Below, piece after piece: positions 1 through 5,960 of a stretch of DNA of 9,848 nt. Origin of the DNA: Anaerolineae bacterium. Its GTDB lineage: Bacteria; Chloroflexota; Anaerolineae; Aggregatilineales; Phototrophicaceae. The translations under genes were made by a program, and so were the position numbers. The stretch lies in the NCBI GenBank assembly GCA_020848855.1, contig JADLHH010000047.1, positions 1 to 9,848 on the forward strand, given 5' to 3'. Below the pieces are notes generated by a model. That model did no database searches. It was not told where the DNA came from and worked only from the letters and a program-made list of their open reading frames with translations. Positions within the stretch are counted from its first letter, which is position 1. Each line of letters opens with the position of its first letter.

Positions 1-75
1 GAAATAGCCGTTGGCGGGCGCATCGGGGTCGGCGGTAATTAGTTCCAGCAGCCGATCAACGTACAGCCGCTGGTG
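1..75 (-). pseudogene. Continuation of the glycoside-hydrolase-like frame beyond an in-frame stop (partial)
   Basis: After the TAA at 78-76 the same reading frame stays open for 25 codons to the window edge. It reads HQRLYVDRLLELITADP and then ends in NGYF. This looks like the natural continuation of the upstream protein: an amphipathic helix (LYVDRLLELI) followed by an Asp/Pro turn, as expected between barrel elements of a clan GH-A hydrolase. Because the frame is the same on both sides, a single nonsense substitution (for example CAA or GAA to TAA) explains it better than an indel. The rest of the gene lies outside the window, so I cannot tell whether other lesions exist. Confidence 0.55.
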
Positions 76-732
76 TTAATTCACGTAGTGCCAGTAGGTC
101 GTTCCGGCAAGGTGGATGATGGCAGCCGGATTACCTTCTTTCGCCGACAAATACGCCACTTTGAGCAGCCGGGCGTAGTCTTCGAGCGTGCCCTCGAACT
201 CGAAGCCGTAGACATCGCGCTCGATATCCGGCTCGTTCCAGATGATGAAGCGCTTGACGCCGCGCTCGGCATAGTAGGCGGCGGCGCGGCGCATGAAATT
301 CGCCCAGACGTTGCCGGGGTCGTCCACCGGCAGGTACAGCCCATGCGGGACGCCGGGACCGGGCGTGCCGTCGGTCGCCCAGGCGGGCGTATGCTTGACC
401 ACCGCCACGACTTCGCGGTCACAGTCGCGCGCCGCCGCCAGCCAGCGATCATCGACGTTGAGCGTGTACCAATCGTCGGGACCGTCTGGCTGATGCTGCG
501 ACCAGTCGAAGATGATGCGCTCCCAGCCCGCGCCCAGTTCGCACACCTCGTCCGGCAGCCAGAAACCTTCAATCACGCCGAAGACGTTGCCAGCGGGCGC
601 ATTTTGGGCACGTGCAACCGCACCGGACAGCATTAACAAGCACAGCAAGGCGATCACCGTAGGGGCATGACGTGTCGTGCCCCTACACCACGCCATATAT
701 TTCGAGGCGTTTATGTTCGCGTAGAAATTCAT
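76..732 (-). CDS. Secreted TIM-barrel glycoside hydrolase-like protein, interrupted by in-frame stop
   Basis: Visible product of 218 residues. A hydrophobic stretch at about residues 24-41 ending in GAVARAQ looks like a signal peptide, so the protein is probably exported. The mature part contains FGVIEGFW (51-58), a WERIIFDW strand (70-77), KHTPAWA (113-119) and FIIWNEPDI (162-170). WNEP is the signature around the acid/base glutamate (E167) of clan GH-A glycosidases; substrate and exact family cannot be told. Family members usually run to about 400 residues and need a second catalytic glutamate in the C-terminal half, which is missing here because of the TAA at 78-76. The start at 732 is chosen because its ATG overlaps the recJ stop (ATGA, 732-729), implying translational coupling; a longer in-frame start at 852 lies inside recJ and gives an implausible N-terminus. 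Codons 16-25 are encoded by a palindromic repeat (659-686), which lengthens the segment before the signal helix. As written the gene is probably a pseudogene or has a sequencing error. Confidence 0.7.
   Translation of the reverse strand: MNFYANINASKYMAWCRGTTRHAPTVIALLCLLMLSGAVARAQNAPAGNVFGVIEGFWLPDEVCELGAGWERIIFDWSQHQPDGPDDWYTLNVDDRWLAAARDCDREVVAVVKHTPAWATDGTPGPGVPHGLYLPVDDPGNVWANFMRRAAAYYAERGVKRFIIWNEPDIERDVYGFEFEGTLEDYARLLKVAYLSAKEGNPAAIIHLAGTTYWHYVN
659..686. repeat. GTAGGGGC/GCCCCTAC palindromic repeat inside a coding region
   Basis: Arms 659-671 and 674-686 are 13 bases each, inverted and with a single mismatch, around a 2-base centre. The outer sequence GTAGGGGCA/TGCCCCTAC is shared with the elements near 2570-2610 and 2658-2686, so this is one member of a small dispersed palindrome family (REP-like). 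It lies in the 5' coding part of the hydrolase-like gene and is translated as part of the signal peptide n-region. Confidence 0.75.
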
Positions 733-2468
733 CGCCCCGCCCCCGTCTCGCGCAGGTCGAGGATGGTCATCTGCTCGGTGCGGTTGCCGTTCCATTCGTT
801 GATGGTCAACTGGTAGGCGATATCGACGTAACGCGGCATCTGCTTCGCCCACTCGCCCAGCCCGAAGCCAATCGCGTCGATGGGCGCGCCGCCGCGCCGC
901 GACAGGCGCAGCTTGAGGTGGCTGTCGTCGCGCCCGACGGTACGGTAATCCTGCACGCGCAGGTTGCGGGTGACGAAAACGGGCGTCGGGTTGCCATGCC
1001 CGGTCGGTTCGAGGTCGAGCAGCCCTTCAGCCAGCGCCAGATTGACATACGCCGCGTCCAGTTCCATGTCGACATCCAGCGTCGGCGCGAGGTCCTGTCC
1101 GTCGAGCGCGGTATGGGCGAGGCTCATCAGCTTCTCGCGCAGGATCGTTACGTTCTCGTTGAGCACGGTGAAGCCCGCCGCCTGCGCGTGCCCGCCATGC
1201 CGCACCAGCAGCGCCGCGCATTGATCGAGCGCGTCGGTGATGTCGAACTGCGGGATGCTGCGGCACGAGGCGCGGCTTTCGGTTTCGCCCACTTCCATCA
1301 CCACTGCCGGACGGAAGAATTCCTCAACCAGCCGCCCCGCCACCAATCCGACAATCCCCGGCTGAAAATGCCGGTCAGACGCGAAGATGAGCGGAATGGA
1401 TGAGGTATCGGTAAGCTGCTCACGCACCAGCTCCTGCGCCGCGCGCGTCATCTCCTGCCGCTGCGTGTTCAAGTCGTGAAGCTGGTTCGCCAGCATGGCA
1501 GCCTGCGTCCAGTCGTCGGACGACAGCAGATCGTAGGCGATCATTGCTGATTCGAGCCGCCCGGCGGCGTTGATGCGCGGCGCGATGCCGAAGCCGATCT
1601 GTTCCGCGCCGATGCCGCCCTGCTTCAGCCCGCTCACGTCGATCAGCGCGCGCAAGCCGAGGCGCTGCGCCCGGTTGACCAGCGACAGCCCGCGCTTGAC
1701 CAGCATCCGGTTTTCGAGGCGATTCAAGGGCACAAGGTCGGCGACCGTGCCGATGGCAACCAGATCGAGCAGATCGTCGGCATTCGGCGGCGCGCCGTTG
1801 CGGATGCTGCCCGCCGCGACCCGGTAGAGTGCTTCCGCCAGCCGGTATGCCACGCCCACGCCCGCCAGCATGGCTTCGCTGTACTGGAATTCATCGTCCA
1901 GCTTGGGATTGATGACGGCGAGCGCGTTCGGGATTTCCGCGCCGACCGAGTGATGGTCGGTGATGATGATGTCCAGCCCGGCGGCTTTGCCGTCCTCGAC
2001 TTCCTGCACGGCGCGAATGCCGCAGTCCACCGTGACGATCAGCCGCGCGCCGCTGCGGGCGAGCCTGAGCAGAGCTTCGCTGTTCAAGCCGTAGCCTTCA
2101 TCAACGCGGTGCGGGATGTAGGGGCGGACATTGGCGCCGAGCCGCTTCAGCGCTTCGACCAGCAGTGTCGTTGAAGTCACGCCGTCGGCGTCGAAGTCAC
2201 CATAAACGACGATTTGTTCCCTGAGCTTGATGGCGGTACGGATGCGGGTCAGCGCCCGGTCAATGGCGCTGTTCTGCGGGCGCTTGATCGCCAGCAGGCT
2301 GCCTTTGGCAAGATCGTCGGCAAAGAGGAAGTCGTGAGCTTCGGCGGGGTCGGTCATGCCCCGGTTGAAAAGGACTTGCGCCAGCACCGGGCTGATCCCC
2401 TGATACTGCTGCAAATGTCCGCGTTCGGCAGCCGGAGCGACCTGCCAGTGTTTCGCTAAAGCCATCAT
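729..2468 (-). CDS. recJ: Single-stranded-DNA-specific exonuclease RecJ
   Basis: RecJ is a 5'-3' single-strand DNA exonuclease used in recombinational and mismatch repair. The protein is about 579 residues from the ATG pair at 2468/2465, close to the 577 of E. coli RecJ. Numbered from this start, the DHH phosphoesterase domain shows YGDFDADGVTS (about 89-99), VTVDCGI (145-151) and ITDHHSVG (169-176), the acidic and His residues that bind catalytic metal. A helical bridge follows with IAPRINAAGRL, then the DHHA1 domain with RHGGHAQAAGF. An in-frame GTG at 2516 would add 16 residues (MARLIHFVETFYRHDG) that do not look like RecJ; it has GGAG only 2 bases upstream, whereas ALAKHWQVAP after the ATG pair matches the usual RecJ beginning. 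No good Shine-Dalgarno precedes the ATG, so the start stays uncertain. The gene diverges from fmt, and its stop overlaps the next gene's start by 4 bases. Confidence 0.95.
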   Translation of the reverse strand: MMALAKHWQVAPAAERGHLQQYQGISPVLAQVLFNRGMTDPAEAHDFLFADDLAKGSLLAIKRPQNSAIDRALTRIRTAIKLREQIVVYGDFDADGVTSTTLLVEALKRLGANVRPYIPHRVDEGYGLNSEALLRLARSGARLIVTVDCGIRAVQEVEDGKAAGLDIIITDHHSVGAEIPNALAVINPKLDDEFQYSEAMLAGVGVAYRLAEALYRVAAGSIRNGAPPNADDLLDLVAIGTVADLVPLNRLENRMLVKRGLSLVNRAQRLGLRALIDVSGLKQGGIGAEQIGFGIAPRINAAGRLESAMIAYDLLSSDDWTQAAMLANQLHDLNTQRQEMTRAAQELVREQLTDTSSIPLIFASDRHFQPGIVGLVAGRLVEEFFRPAVVMEVGETESRASCRSIPQFDITDALDQCAALLVRHGGHAQAAGFTVLNENVTILREKLMSLAHTALDGQDLAPTLDVDMELDAAYVNLALAEGLLDLEPTGHGNPTPVFVTRNLRVQDYRTVGRDDSHLKLRLSRRGGAPIDAIGFGLGEWAKQMPRYVDIAYQLTINEWNGNRTEQMTILDLRETGAGR

Positions 2469-2569
2469 GCCATCGTGACGATAAAACGTTTCGACAAAGT
2501 GTATCAGCCTAGCCACATCTCCGCCATACGCGGTAAAATTGGGGGTGCATAAATGGGTGAGTCTTCATT

Positions 2570-2610
2570 GGGCGCGTGCTTGCTTCGCAAGCCAAGCCGT
2601 GCGCCCCTAC
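2570..2610. repeat. Palindromic repeat, composite hairpin, in the recJ-fmt intergenic region
   Basis: Outer arms GGGCGC (2570-2575) and GCGCCC (2601-2606) enclose a second hairpin GCTTGC-TTC-GCAAGC (2578-2592). The right end reads GCGCCCCTAC, the same terminus as the other GTAGGGGC/GCCCCTAC elements of this window. CGCCCCTAC (2602-2610) is also the inverse of GTAGGGGCG (2658-2666), so this and the next repeat form an inverted pair with a 47-base spacer, like a BIME pair. There is no coding content. Function is unknown; it might protect transcript ends or simply be a dispersed non-autonomous element. Confidence 0.6.
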
Positions 2611-2657
2611 GCTGCAACTCATTAAATTGGACACTCCCGTAAAATGTGGACTGTGTC

Positions 2658-2686
2658 GTAGGGGCGGGTCCGGGACGTGCCCCTGC
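2658..2686. repeat. Degenerate GTAGGGGC/GCCCCTGC palindromic repeat upstream of fmt
   Basis: Arms 2658-2671 and 2673-2686 pair with three mismatches around one central base. The element abuts the fmt ribosome binding site. It contains the GTG at 2677 that opens the longest possible fmt frame, so part of the apparent N-terminal extension is repeat sequence, not protein. Confidence 0.6.
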
Positions 2687-2694
2687 TGGAAGCG

Positions 2695-2699
2695 AAAGG
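2695..2699 (+). promoter_or_regulatory. Ribosome binding site deciding the fmt TTG start
   Basis: AAGGA at 2695-2699 lies 7 bases before TTG 2707, an ideal distance. No comparable site stands before GTG 2677. Together with the family N-terminus (start shortly before VVFMGTPDFAVP) this favours TTG as initiator. Confidence 0.7.
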
Positions 2700-2706
2700 A
2701 CTTCTC

Positions 2707-3627
2707 TTGGCTGATGTCGTCTTCATGGGGACGCCGGATTTCGCCGTCCCTGTCTTAAAGCGGCTGATCGCGCATCACCGCGTGATCGGCGTGGTCACCC
2801 AGCCCGACCGCCCCGCCGGACGCGGCAAGCAGATGCAGATTTCGCCGGTCAAGCAGGTCGCGCTCGATTCCGGCATCCCGGTGTTCCAGCCAGAGAAGAT
2901 TCGCCGCCCGGAAGCGATCGAGGAACTGCGCCAGTGGCAGCCGGACGTGTTCGTCGTGGCGGCGTTCGGGCAAATCCTGCCGCAAACCGTCCTCGACCTG
3001 CCGCCGCACGGGTCGGTCAACGTCCATGCTTCGCTGCTGCCGCGCTGGCGCGGCGCTGCACCGATACAGGCGGTGATCCGCGCCGGCGACCATAAGACGG
3101 GCATCACCATCATGCGCATGGACGCCGGGCTGGACACCGGACCAATCCTCAGCCAGAACGCAATCCCAATTGCCCCGGACGAAACCGGGCGGTCGCTGCA
3201 CGACAAGCTCGCCGAACTGGGCGGCGACTTGCTGATCGCTACCCTGCCCGGCTACCTGGACGGCACGATCCTGCCGCAGCCGCAGGATGGCACGCGGGCG
3301 ACACTCGCCCCGCGCATCCAGAAGGAAGAAGGGCATATCGACTGGACGCAGTCCGCCGCGCAGATCGAGCGAACCGTGCGCGCCTTCACGCCGTGGCCCG
3401 GCACGTTCGCGCTCTGGGACGACCAGCAGGTCAAAATCCTGGCGGGGCGCGTCATTCCCGGCAGCGCCGAGCCGGGGCGCGTCGTCCGGGTCGGCGATGG
3501 CGCGGCGATCGGCACAGACGCGCAGCTTTTCGCGCCGGAGCGTCTACAGCTTCAGGGACGCAAGCCGGTCACGCTCGCCGAATTCCTGCGCGGTTACGAA
3601 CGCTTCATCGGCGCGCAGTTGACCTGA
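2707..3627 (+). CDS. fmt: Methionyl-tRNA formyltransferase
   Basis: Formylates the initiator Met-tRNA with 10-formyl-tetrahydrofolate so that translation can begin with fMet; cytosolic. The TTG start gives 306 residues, normal for the family. The N-terminal Rossmann-like formyltransferase domain begins VVFMGTPDFAVPVL (4-17). The catalytic centre is plain: N105 and H107 in VNVHASLLPRWRGAAPIQ (104-121, SLLP being the folate-binding signature) and D143 in LDTGP (142-146). The C-terminal tRNA-binding domain runs from about residue 205 (GHIDW, then RAFTPWPGTFA) to the end. A longer frame from GTG 2677 would add MPLLEAKGLL, encoded by a palindromic repeat and the ribosome binding site. In many bacteria fmt sits beside def (peptide deformylase); no def is seen here. 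The gene is followed 25 bases later by a strong terminator, so it appears monocistronic within this window. Confidence 0.96.
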   Translation: MADVVFMGTPDFAVPVLKRLIAHHRVIGVVTQPDRPAGRGKQMQISPVKQVALDSGIPVFQPEKIRRPEAIEELRQWQPDVFVVAAFGQILPQTVLDLPPHGSVNVHASLLPRWRGAAPIQAVIRAGDHKTGITIMRMDAGLDTGPILSQNAIPIAPDETGRSLHDKLAELGGDLLIATLPGYLDGTILPQPQDGTRATLAPRIQKEEGHIDWTQSAAQIERTVRAFTPWPGTFALWDDQQVKILAGRVIPGSAEPGRVVRVGDGAAIGTDAQLFAPERLQLQGRKPVTLAEFLRGYERFIGAQLT

Positions 3628-3652
3628 CGCGCCGGCAGCCATAACCTCTCGG

Positions 3653-3687
3653 AAAGGGCGAATCGGGGCGATTCGCCCTTTTCTTTT
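3653..3687 (+). terminator. Rho-independent terminator of fmt
   Basis: A perfect 13-base-pair stem, AAAGGGCGAATCG (3653-3665) with CGATTCGCCCTTT (3669-3681), closed by a GGG loop and followed by a T-rich tract (3679-3687, TTTTCTTTT). It starts 25 bases after the fmt stop. It is the clearest terminator in the window. Confidence 0.92.
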
Positions 3688-3700
3688 GCGGCGGCGGCAC

Positions 3701-3706
3701 TAAACT
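3701..3706 (+). promoter_or_regulatory. Possible -10 element for a leaderless Sua5 transcript
   Basis: TAAACT (4 of 6 matches to TATAAT) ends 6 bases before ATG 3713. Transcription would begin at or next to the A of the start codon. No Shine-Dalgarno precedes the ATG and only 25 bases separate it from the fmt terminator's T-tract. The matching -35 position (3678-3683) falls in the terminator tail and is poor, so this is tentative. Confidence 0.3.
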
Positions 3707-3712
3707 TGACGG

Positions 3713-4774
3713 ATGCGCTATACTGCCGAAACCCGTGTGCTGCGGGTCAACCCTGAACACCCCGAAATGGAGCCGATTGCTGCCGCTGCTGAGGTCATTC
3801 GCGCCGGTGGGCTGGTCGCCTTCCCCACCGAAACGGTCTACGGCTTGGGCGCGAACGCCACCGACGCCGAGGCAGTCGCGCGCATTTTCAGCGCGAAGGA
3901 GCGCCCGGCGCTCGACCCGCTGATCGTGCATCTGGCGTCGGTTGAGCAGCTTCCGATGGTCGCGCGAGAAATTCCCGAAATCGCCTACGAACTGACCGCA
4001 CTGATGCCCGGTCCGCTGACGCTGATCCTGAAGCGGCAGCCCAACATCGCGCCAAACGTCTCGGCGGGGCTGGAAACAGTCGGCGTGCGCGTCCCCAGCC
4101 ACCCGGTCGCCCACGCGCTGATCGCGGCGGCGGGCGTGCCCATCGCCGCGCCGAGCGCCAACCGCTTCAGCCGCCCCAGCGCGACGACCGCTGCCCACGT
4201 CCTCGAAGACCTCGCCGGGCACGTCGATATCATCCTCGACGGCGACGCCGCCCCGCTCGGCATCGAATCGACCATCGTGGATGTCACCAGCGACCCACCG
4301 CGCATCCTGCGCTACGGCGCGCTCAAGCCGGAGACGTTCGAGGCGTTCGGCTTCGTGGTGGACGCCCCAGCCGAAACAGCCGACGACGACCGCGCCAAGC
4401 CCGCCCCCGGCATGATGCTCAAGCACTACTCGCCGCGCGCCAGGCTGCGCTTCTACGGCGACGACGCGCCGCTGGATGCGATCCTGTCACAGATGCGTGC
4501 CGACGCCAACGCCTACACCGCCCAGGGGCAGCGCGTCGGCATCCTCGCGCCCAATCAGGAAGTGGGGCGCTTCGCCGACGTGCAGGCGATTGTGGTCGCG
4601 CTCGGCGCGGACATGGACGAGATCGCGGCGCGGCTGTTCGCGGCGATGCGCGAGCTGGATCGGCAGAGTGTGGACGTAATTCTGGCGCACGGGTATGCGC
4701 GCACGGGGATCGGCGCGGCGCTGTGGGAGCGCCTGCTGCGCGCCGCCGAGGGAAAAATCATTCAGGTGAAATAG
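3713..4774 (+). CDS. L-threonylcarbamoyladenylate synthase, Sua5 type (YrdC domain plus Sua5 domain)
   Basis: Makes threonylcarbamoyl-AMP from threonine, bicarbonate and ATP, the first step of t6A formation at position 37 of ANN-decoding tRNAs. The 353-residue length marks the long Sua5 form, not the roughly 190-residue TsaC. The YrdC domain covers about residues 20-210: GGLVAFPTETVYGLGANA (32-49), the KER nucleotide-binding element (62-64), MPGPLTLIL (98-106), VGVRVPSHP (123-131), APSANRFSRPSAT (146-158) and GIESTIVD (183-190). The characteristic linker PGMMLKHYSPRA (232-243) leads into the Sua5 domain (about 245-353). The ATG at 3713 fits family N-termini (ETRVLRVNPEHP); there is no ribosome binding site, so the message may be leaderless. 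Partner genes tsaB, tsaD and tsaE are not in the window. It is convergent with mdh. Confidence 0.94.
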   Translation: MRYTAETRVLRVNPEHPEMEPIAAAAEVIRAGGLVAFPTETVYGLGANATDAEAVARIFSAKERPALDPLIVHLASVEQLPMVAREIPEIAYELTALMPGPLTLILKRQPNIAPNVSAGLETVGVRVPSHPVAHALIAAAGVPIAAPSANRFSRPSATTAAHVLEDLAGHVDIILDGDAAPLGIESTIVDVTSDPPRILRYGALKPETFEAFGFVVDAPAETADDDRAKPAPGMMLKHYSPRARLRFYGDDAPLDAILSQMRADANAYTAQGQRVGILAPNQEVGRFADVQAIVVALGADMDEIAARLFAAMRELDRQSVDVILAHGYARTGIGAALWERLLRAAEGKIIQVK

Positions 4775-4783
4775 TAAAATAAA

Positions 4784-4855
4784 ACCACAGAGACCACAAA
4801 GGTCACAGAGTTTTTTGAAATTCGTTTCTCTGTGTCCTCTGGCGGTCTCTGTGGT
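4784..4855. repeat. Large imperfect palindrome between convergent Sua5 and mdh genes
   Basis: Outer arms ACCACAGAGACC (4784-4795) and GGTCTCTGTGGT (4844-4855) match perfectly. Inner arms CACAGAG (4804-4810) and CTCTGTG (4828-4834) also match, separated by an internal bubble of 8 and 9 bases. The centre carries TTTTTT (4811-4816). The stem of up to 19 pairs begins 10 bases after one stop codon and ends 7 bases before the other, so it could end transcripts from both sides. The CACAGAG/CTCTGTG wording resembles a dispersed repeat I recall from intergenic regions of various bacterial genomes. Its lower GC differs from the flanking genes. Confidence 0.75.
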
Positions 4856-4861
4856 GAAGAA

Positions 4862-5806
4862 TTAGTATCCCAGAACCCCGACGACCGACTGCACCGAAGC
4901 CGCGCTCTTAGCGAGCATCGCCTTCTCGGACTCATCCAACTGCATTTCGATGATCTTCTCGACGCCATTTGCGCCCAGTACCACCGGAACACCGACGTAC
5001 AAACCGTCGTAGCCGTATTCGCCGTTCAGCAGCACCGCCGACGGGATGACGCGCTTCTGGTCGCGGATGATCGCTTCGACCATCTCGACCGTGCCGGCGG
5101 CTGGCGCATACCATGCGCTCACGCCGACCAGCCCGACGATTTCGCCGCCGCCCTTGCGGGTGCGCTCGATGATCGCTTGCAGCTTATCTTCGGCGATCAG
5201 CTCGCGCACCGGGATCCCCGCGACCGACGTGTGGCGTGGCAGCGGAACCATGTCGTCACCGTGCCCGCCGAGCACGATGCCGTGAATATCGCGGACGCTG
5301 ATGCCGAGTTCCATCGCGATGAAGGCTTTGTAGCGGGCAGTATCCAGCGCGCCTGCCTGCCCAATCACACGGTTCGCCGGGAAGCCGCTTTCGTGCAGCG
5401 CGACGTGGCACATGGCGTCCAGCGGGCTCGAAACGATGATCAGCACGGCGTTGGGCGAATACTTCGCCACCTGCCGGGCAACATCGCCCACAATCGCCTG
5501 ATTGGTCTTGACCAGTTCATCGCGGCTGGGGAACTGCCCGGTGACCGGGTCTTTCTTGCGCGGAACGCCCGCCGTAATCACGACAACATCCGAATTGGCG
5601 GTCAGGGCGTAGTCGCTACCGCCCGTAATGGTCAGGTCGAACTTCATGACCGGGCTGGCTTCCGTCAGGTCGAGGGCTTTGCCCTTTGCCACACCATCCA
5701 GAATGTCGACCAGGACGACATCTGCCAGTTCGCGGTTGGCAATCCAATGCGCGCAGGTCGCACCGACATTTCCCGCTCCAACTACCGTTACTTTACTGCG
5801 TGCCAT
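4862..5806 (-). CDS. mdh: Malate dehydrogenase (LDH-like family, Chloroflexus-type)
   Basis: NAD-dependent interconversion of malate and oxaloacetate; cytosolic. From ATG 5806 the protein has 314 residues. It opens with the NAD-binding motif VTVVGAGNVGATCAHW (6-21). R83 in GVPRKK is the arginine that distinguishes malate from lactate dehydrogenases. Further active-site residues are R95 (SRDELV), D155 and R158 (LDTARY) and H182 (GGHGDDMVPLPR). Two oddities stand out. The usual asparagine before Pro-Leu-Asp is serine (S127 in VSSPLDAM). The loop between PRK and SRDE (KDPVTGQFP) is about 6 residues longer than the PGM I remember in Chloroflexus Mdh. An upstream in-frame start at 5881 would add 25 residues ahead of the conserved N-terminus and is unlikely. 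GGAG (5820-5817) lies 10 bases before the ATG. The gene follows pckA on the same strand but is separated from it by a hairpin and has its own promoter candidate. Confidence 0.94.
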   Translation of the reverse strand: MARSKVTVVGAGNVGATCAHWIANRELADVVLVDILDGVAKGKALDLTEASPVMKFDLTITGGSDYALTANSDVVVITAGVPRKKDPVTGQFPSRDELVKTNQAIVGDVARQVAKYSPNAVLIIVSSPLDAMCHVALHESGFPANRVIGQAGALDTARYKAFIAMELGISVRDIHGIVLGGHGDDMVPLPRHTSVAGIPVRELIAEDKLQAIIERTRKGGGEIVGLVGVSAWYAPAAGTVEMVEAIIRDQKRVIPSAVLLNGEYGYDGLYVGVPVVLGANGVEKIIEMQLDESEKAMLAKSAASVQSVVGVLGY

Positions 5807-5848
5807 AGTTGATATACTCCAAGCATTAGCGCAAACGTGAGTCGCTAT

Positions 5849-5877
5849 AGGATAACACCACGACCGAGGTGCGTAAA
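5849..5877 (-). promoter_or_regulatory. Putative mdh promoter
   Basis: On the minus strand, TTTACG (5877-5872, 4 of 6 to TTGACA) is followed after exactly 17 bases by TATCCT (5854-5849, 4 of 6 to TATAAT). Transcription would start near 5842, about 36 bases before the mdh ATG. It sits between the pckA terminator hairpin and mdh, where a promoter would be needed. Confidence 0.45.
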
Positions 5878-5904
5878 CCATGCGACTGTGGGAAATGGAG
5901 AAAT

Positions 5905-5943
5905 TCAGGGGCAGGCATGAACCTGCAGACCACCTGCCCCTGA
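5905..5943 (-). terminator. Putative pckA terminator hairpin
   Basis: Perfect 11-base arms TCAGGGGCAGG (5905-5915) and CCTGCCCCTGA (5933-5943) with a 17-base loop, lying 17 bases beyond the pckA stop. On the minus strand the stem is followed by AATTTCTCCATTTCCC, only moderately T-rich, so it is a weaker terminator than the one after fmt. The GGGGCAGG/CCTGCCCC arms also resemble the GGGGC-type palindromes elsewhere in the window, so it may be a repeat used as a terminator. Confidence 0.6.
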
Positions 5944-5960
5944 GAAGATAGATATACGAT

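Noticed and set aside
733..852. Longer start at 852 for the hydrolase-like gene
   Set aside because: The extra 40 residues are a shadow translation of the recJ 3' end, lack secretion features and would put the signal peptide in the interior. The ATGA start at 732 is better.
672..1403. 243-residue open frame on the plus strand opposite recJ
   Set aside because: Shadow frame; the opposite strand encodes the conserved RecJ C-terminal domains and the overlap start.
2625..2645. TTGGAC and TAAAAT as a promoter for fmt
   Set aside because: The two hexamers are only about 7 bases apart, so they cannot act together as -35 and -10.
2570..2686. CRISPR-like repeat array
   Set aside because: Only two unequal palindromes with a single 47-base spacer and no further units; no cas genes are present.
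2575..2758. 60-residue open frame across the recJ-fmt intergenic repeats
   Set aside because: It consists mostly of palindromic repeat sequence and runs into the fmt 5' end in another frame; no ribosome binding site.
3706..3724. TTGACG and TATACT near the Sua5 start as a promoter
   Set aside because: The spacing is 7 bases, and it would start transcription inside the coding sequence after the ATG.
3605..4426. 273-residue open frame on the minus strand opposite Sua5
   Set aside because: It would run across the fmt terminator and antisense to a well-conserved gene; low-complexity Gly/Arg/Val composition.
4832..5812. 326-residue open frame on the plus strand opposite mdh
   Set aside because: It is antisense to a clearly conserved enzyme and its protein is rich in Arg, His, Asp and Gln without any motif; an artefact of high GC at the third codon position.
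5807..5881. Upstream start at 5881 for mdh
   Set aside because: It would add 25 non-conserved residues ahead of a canonical Rossmann N-terminus and would cover the promoter candidate.
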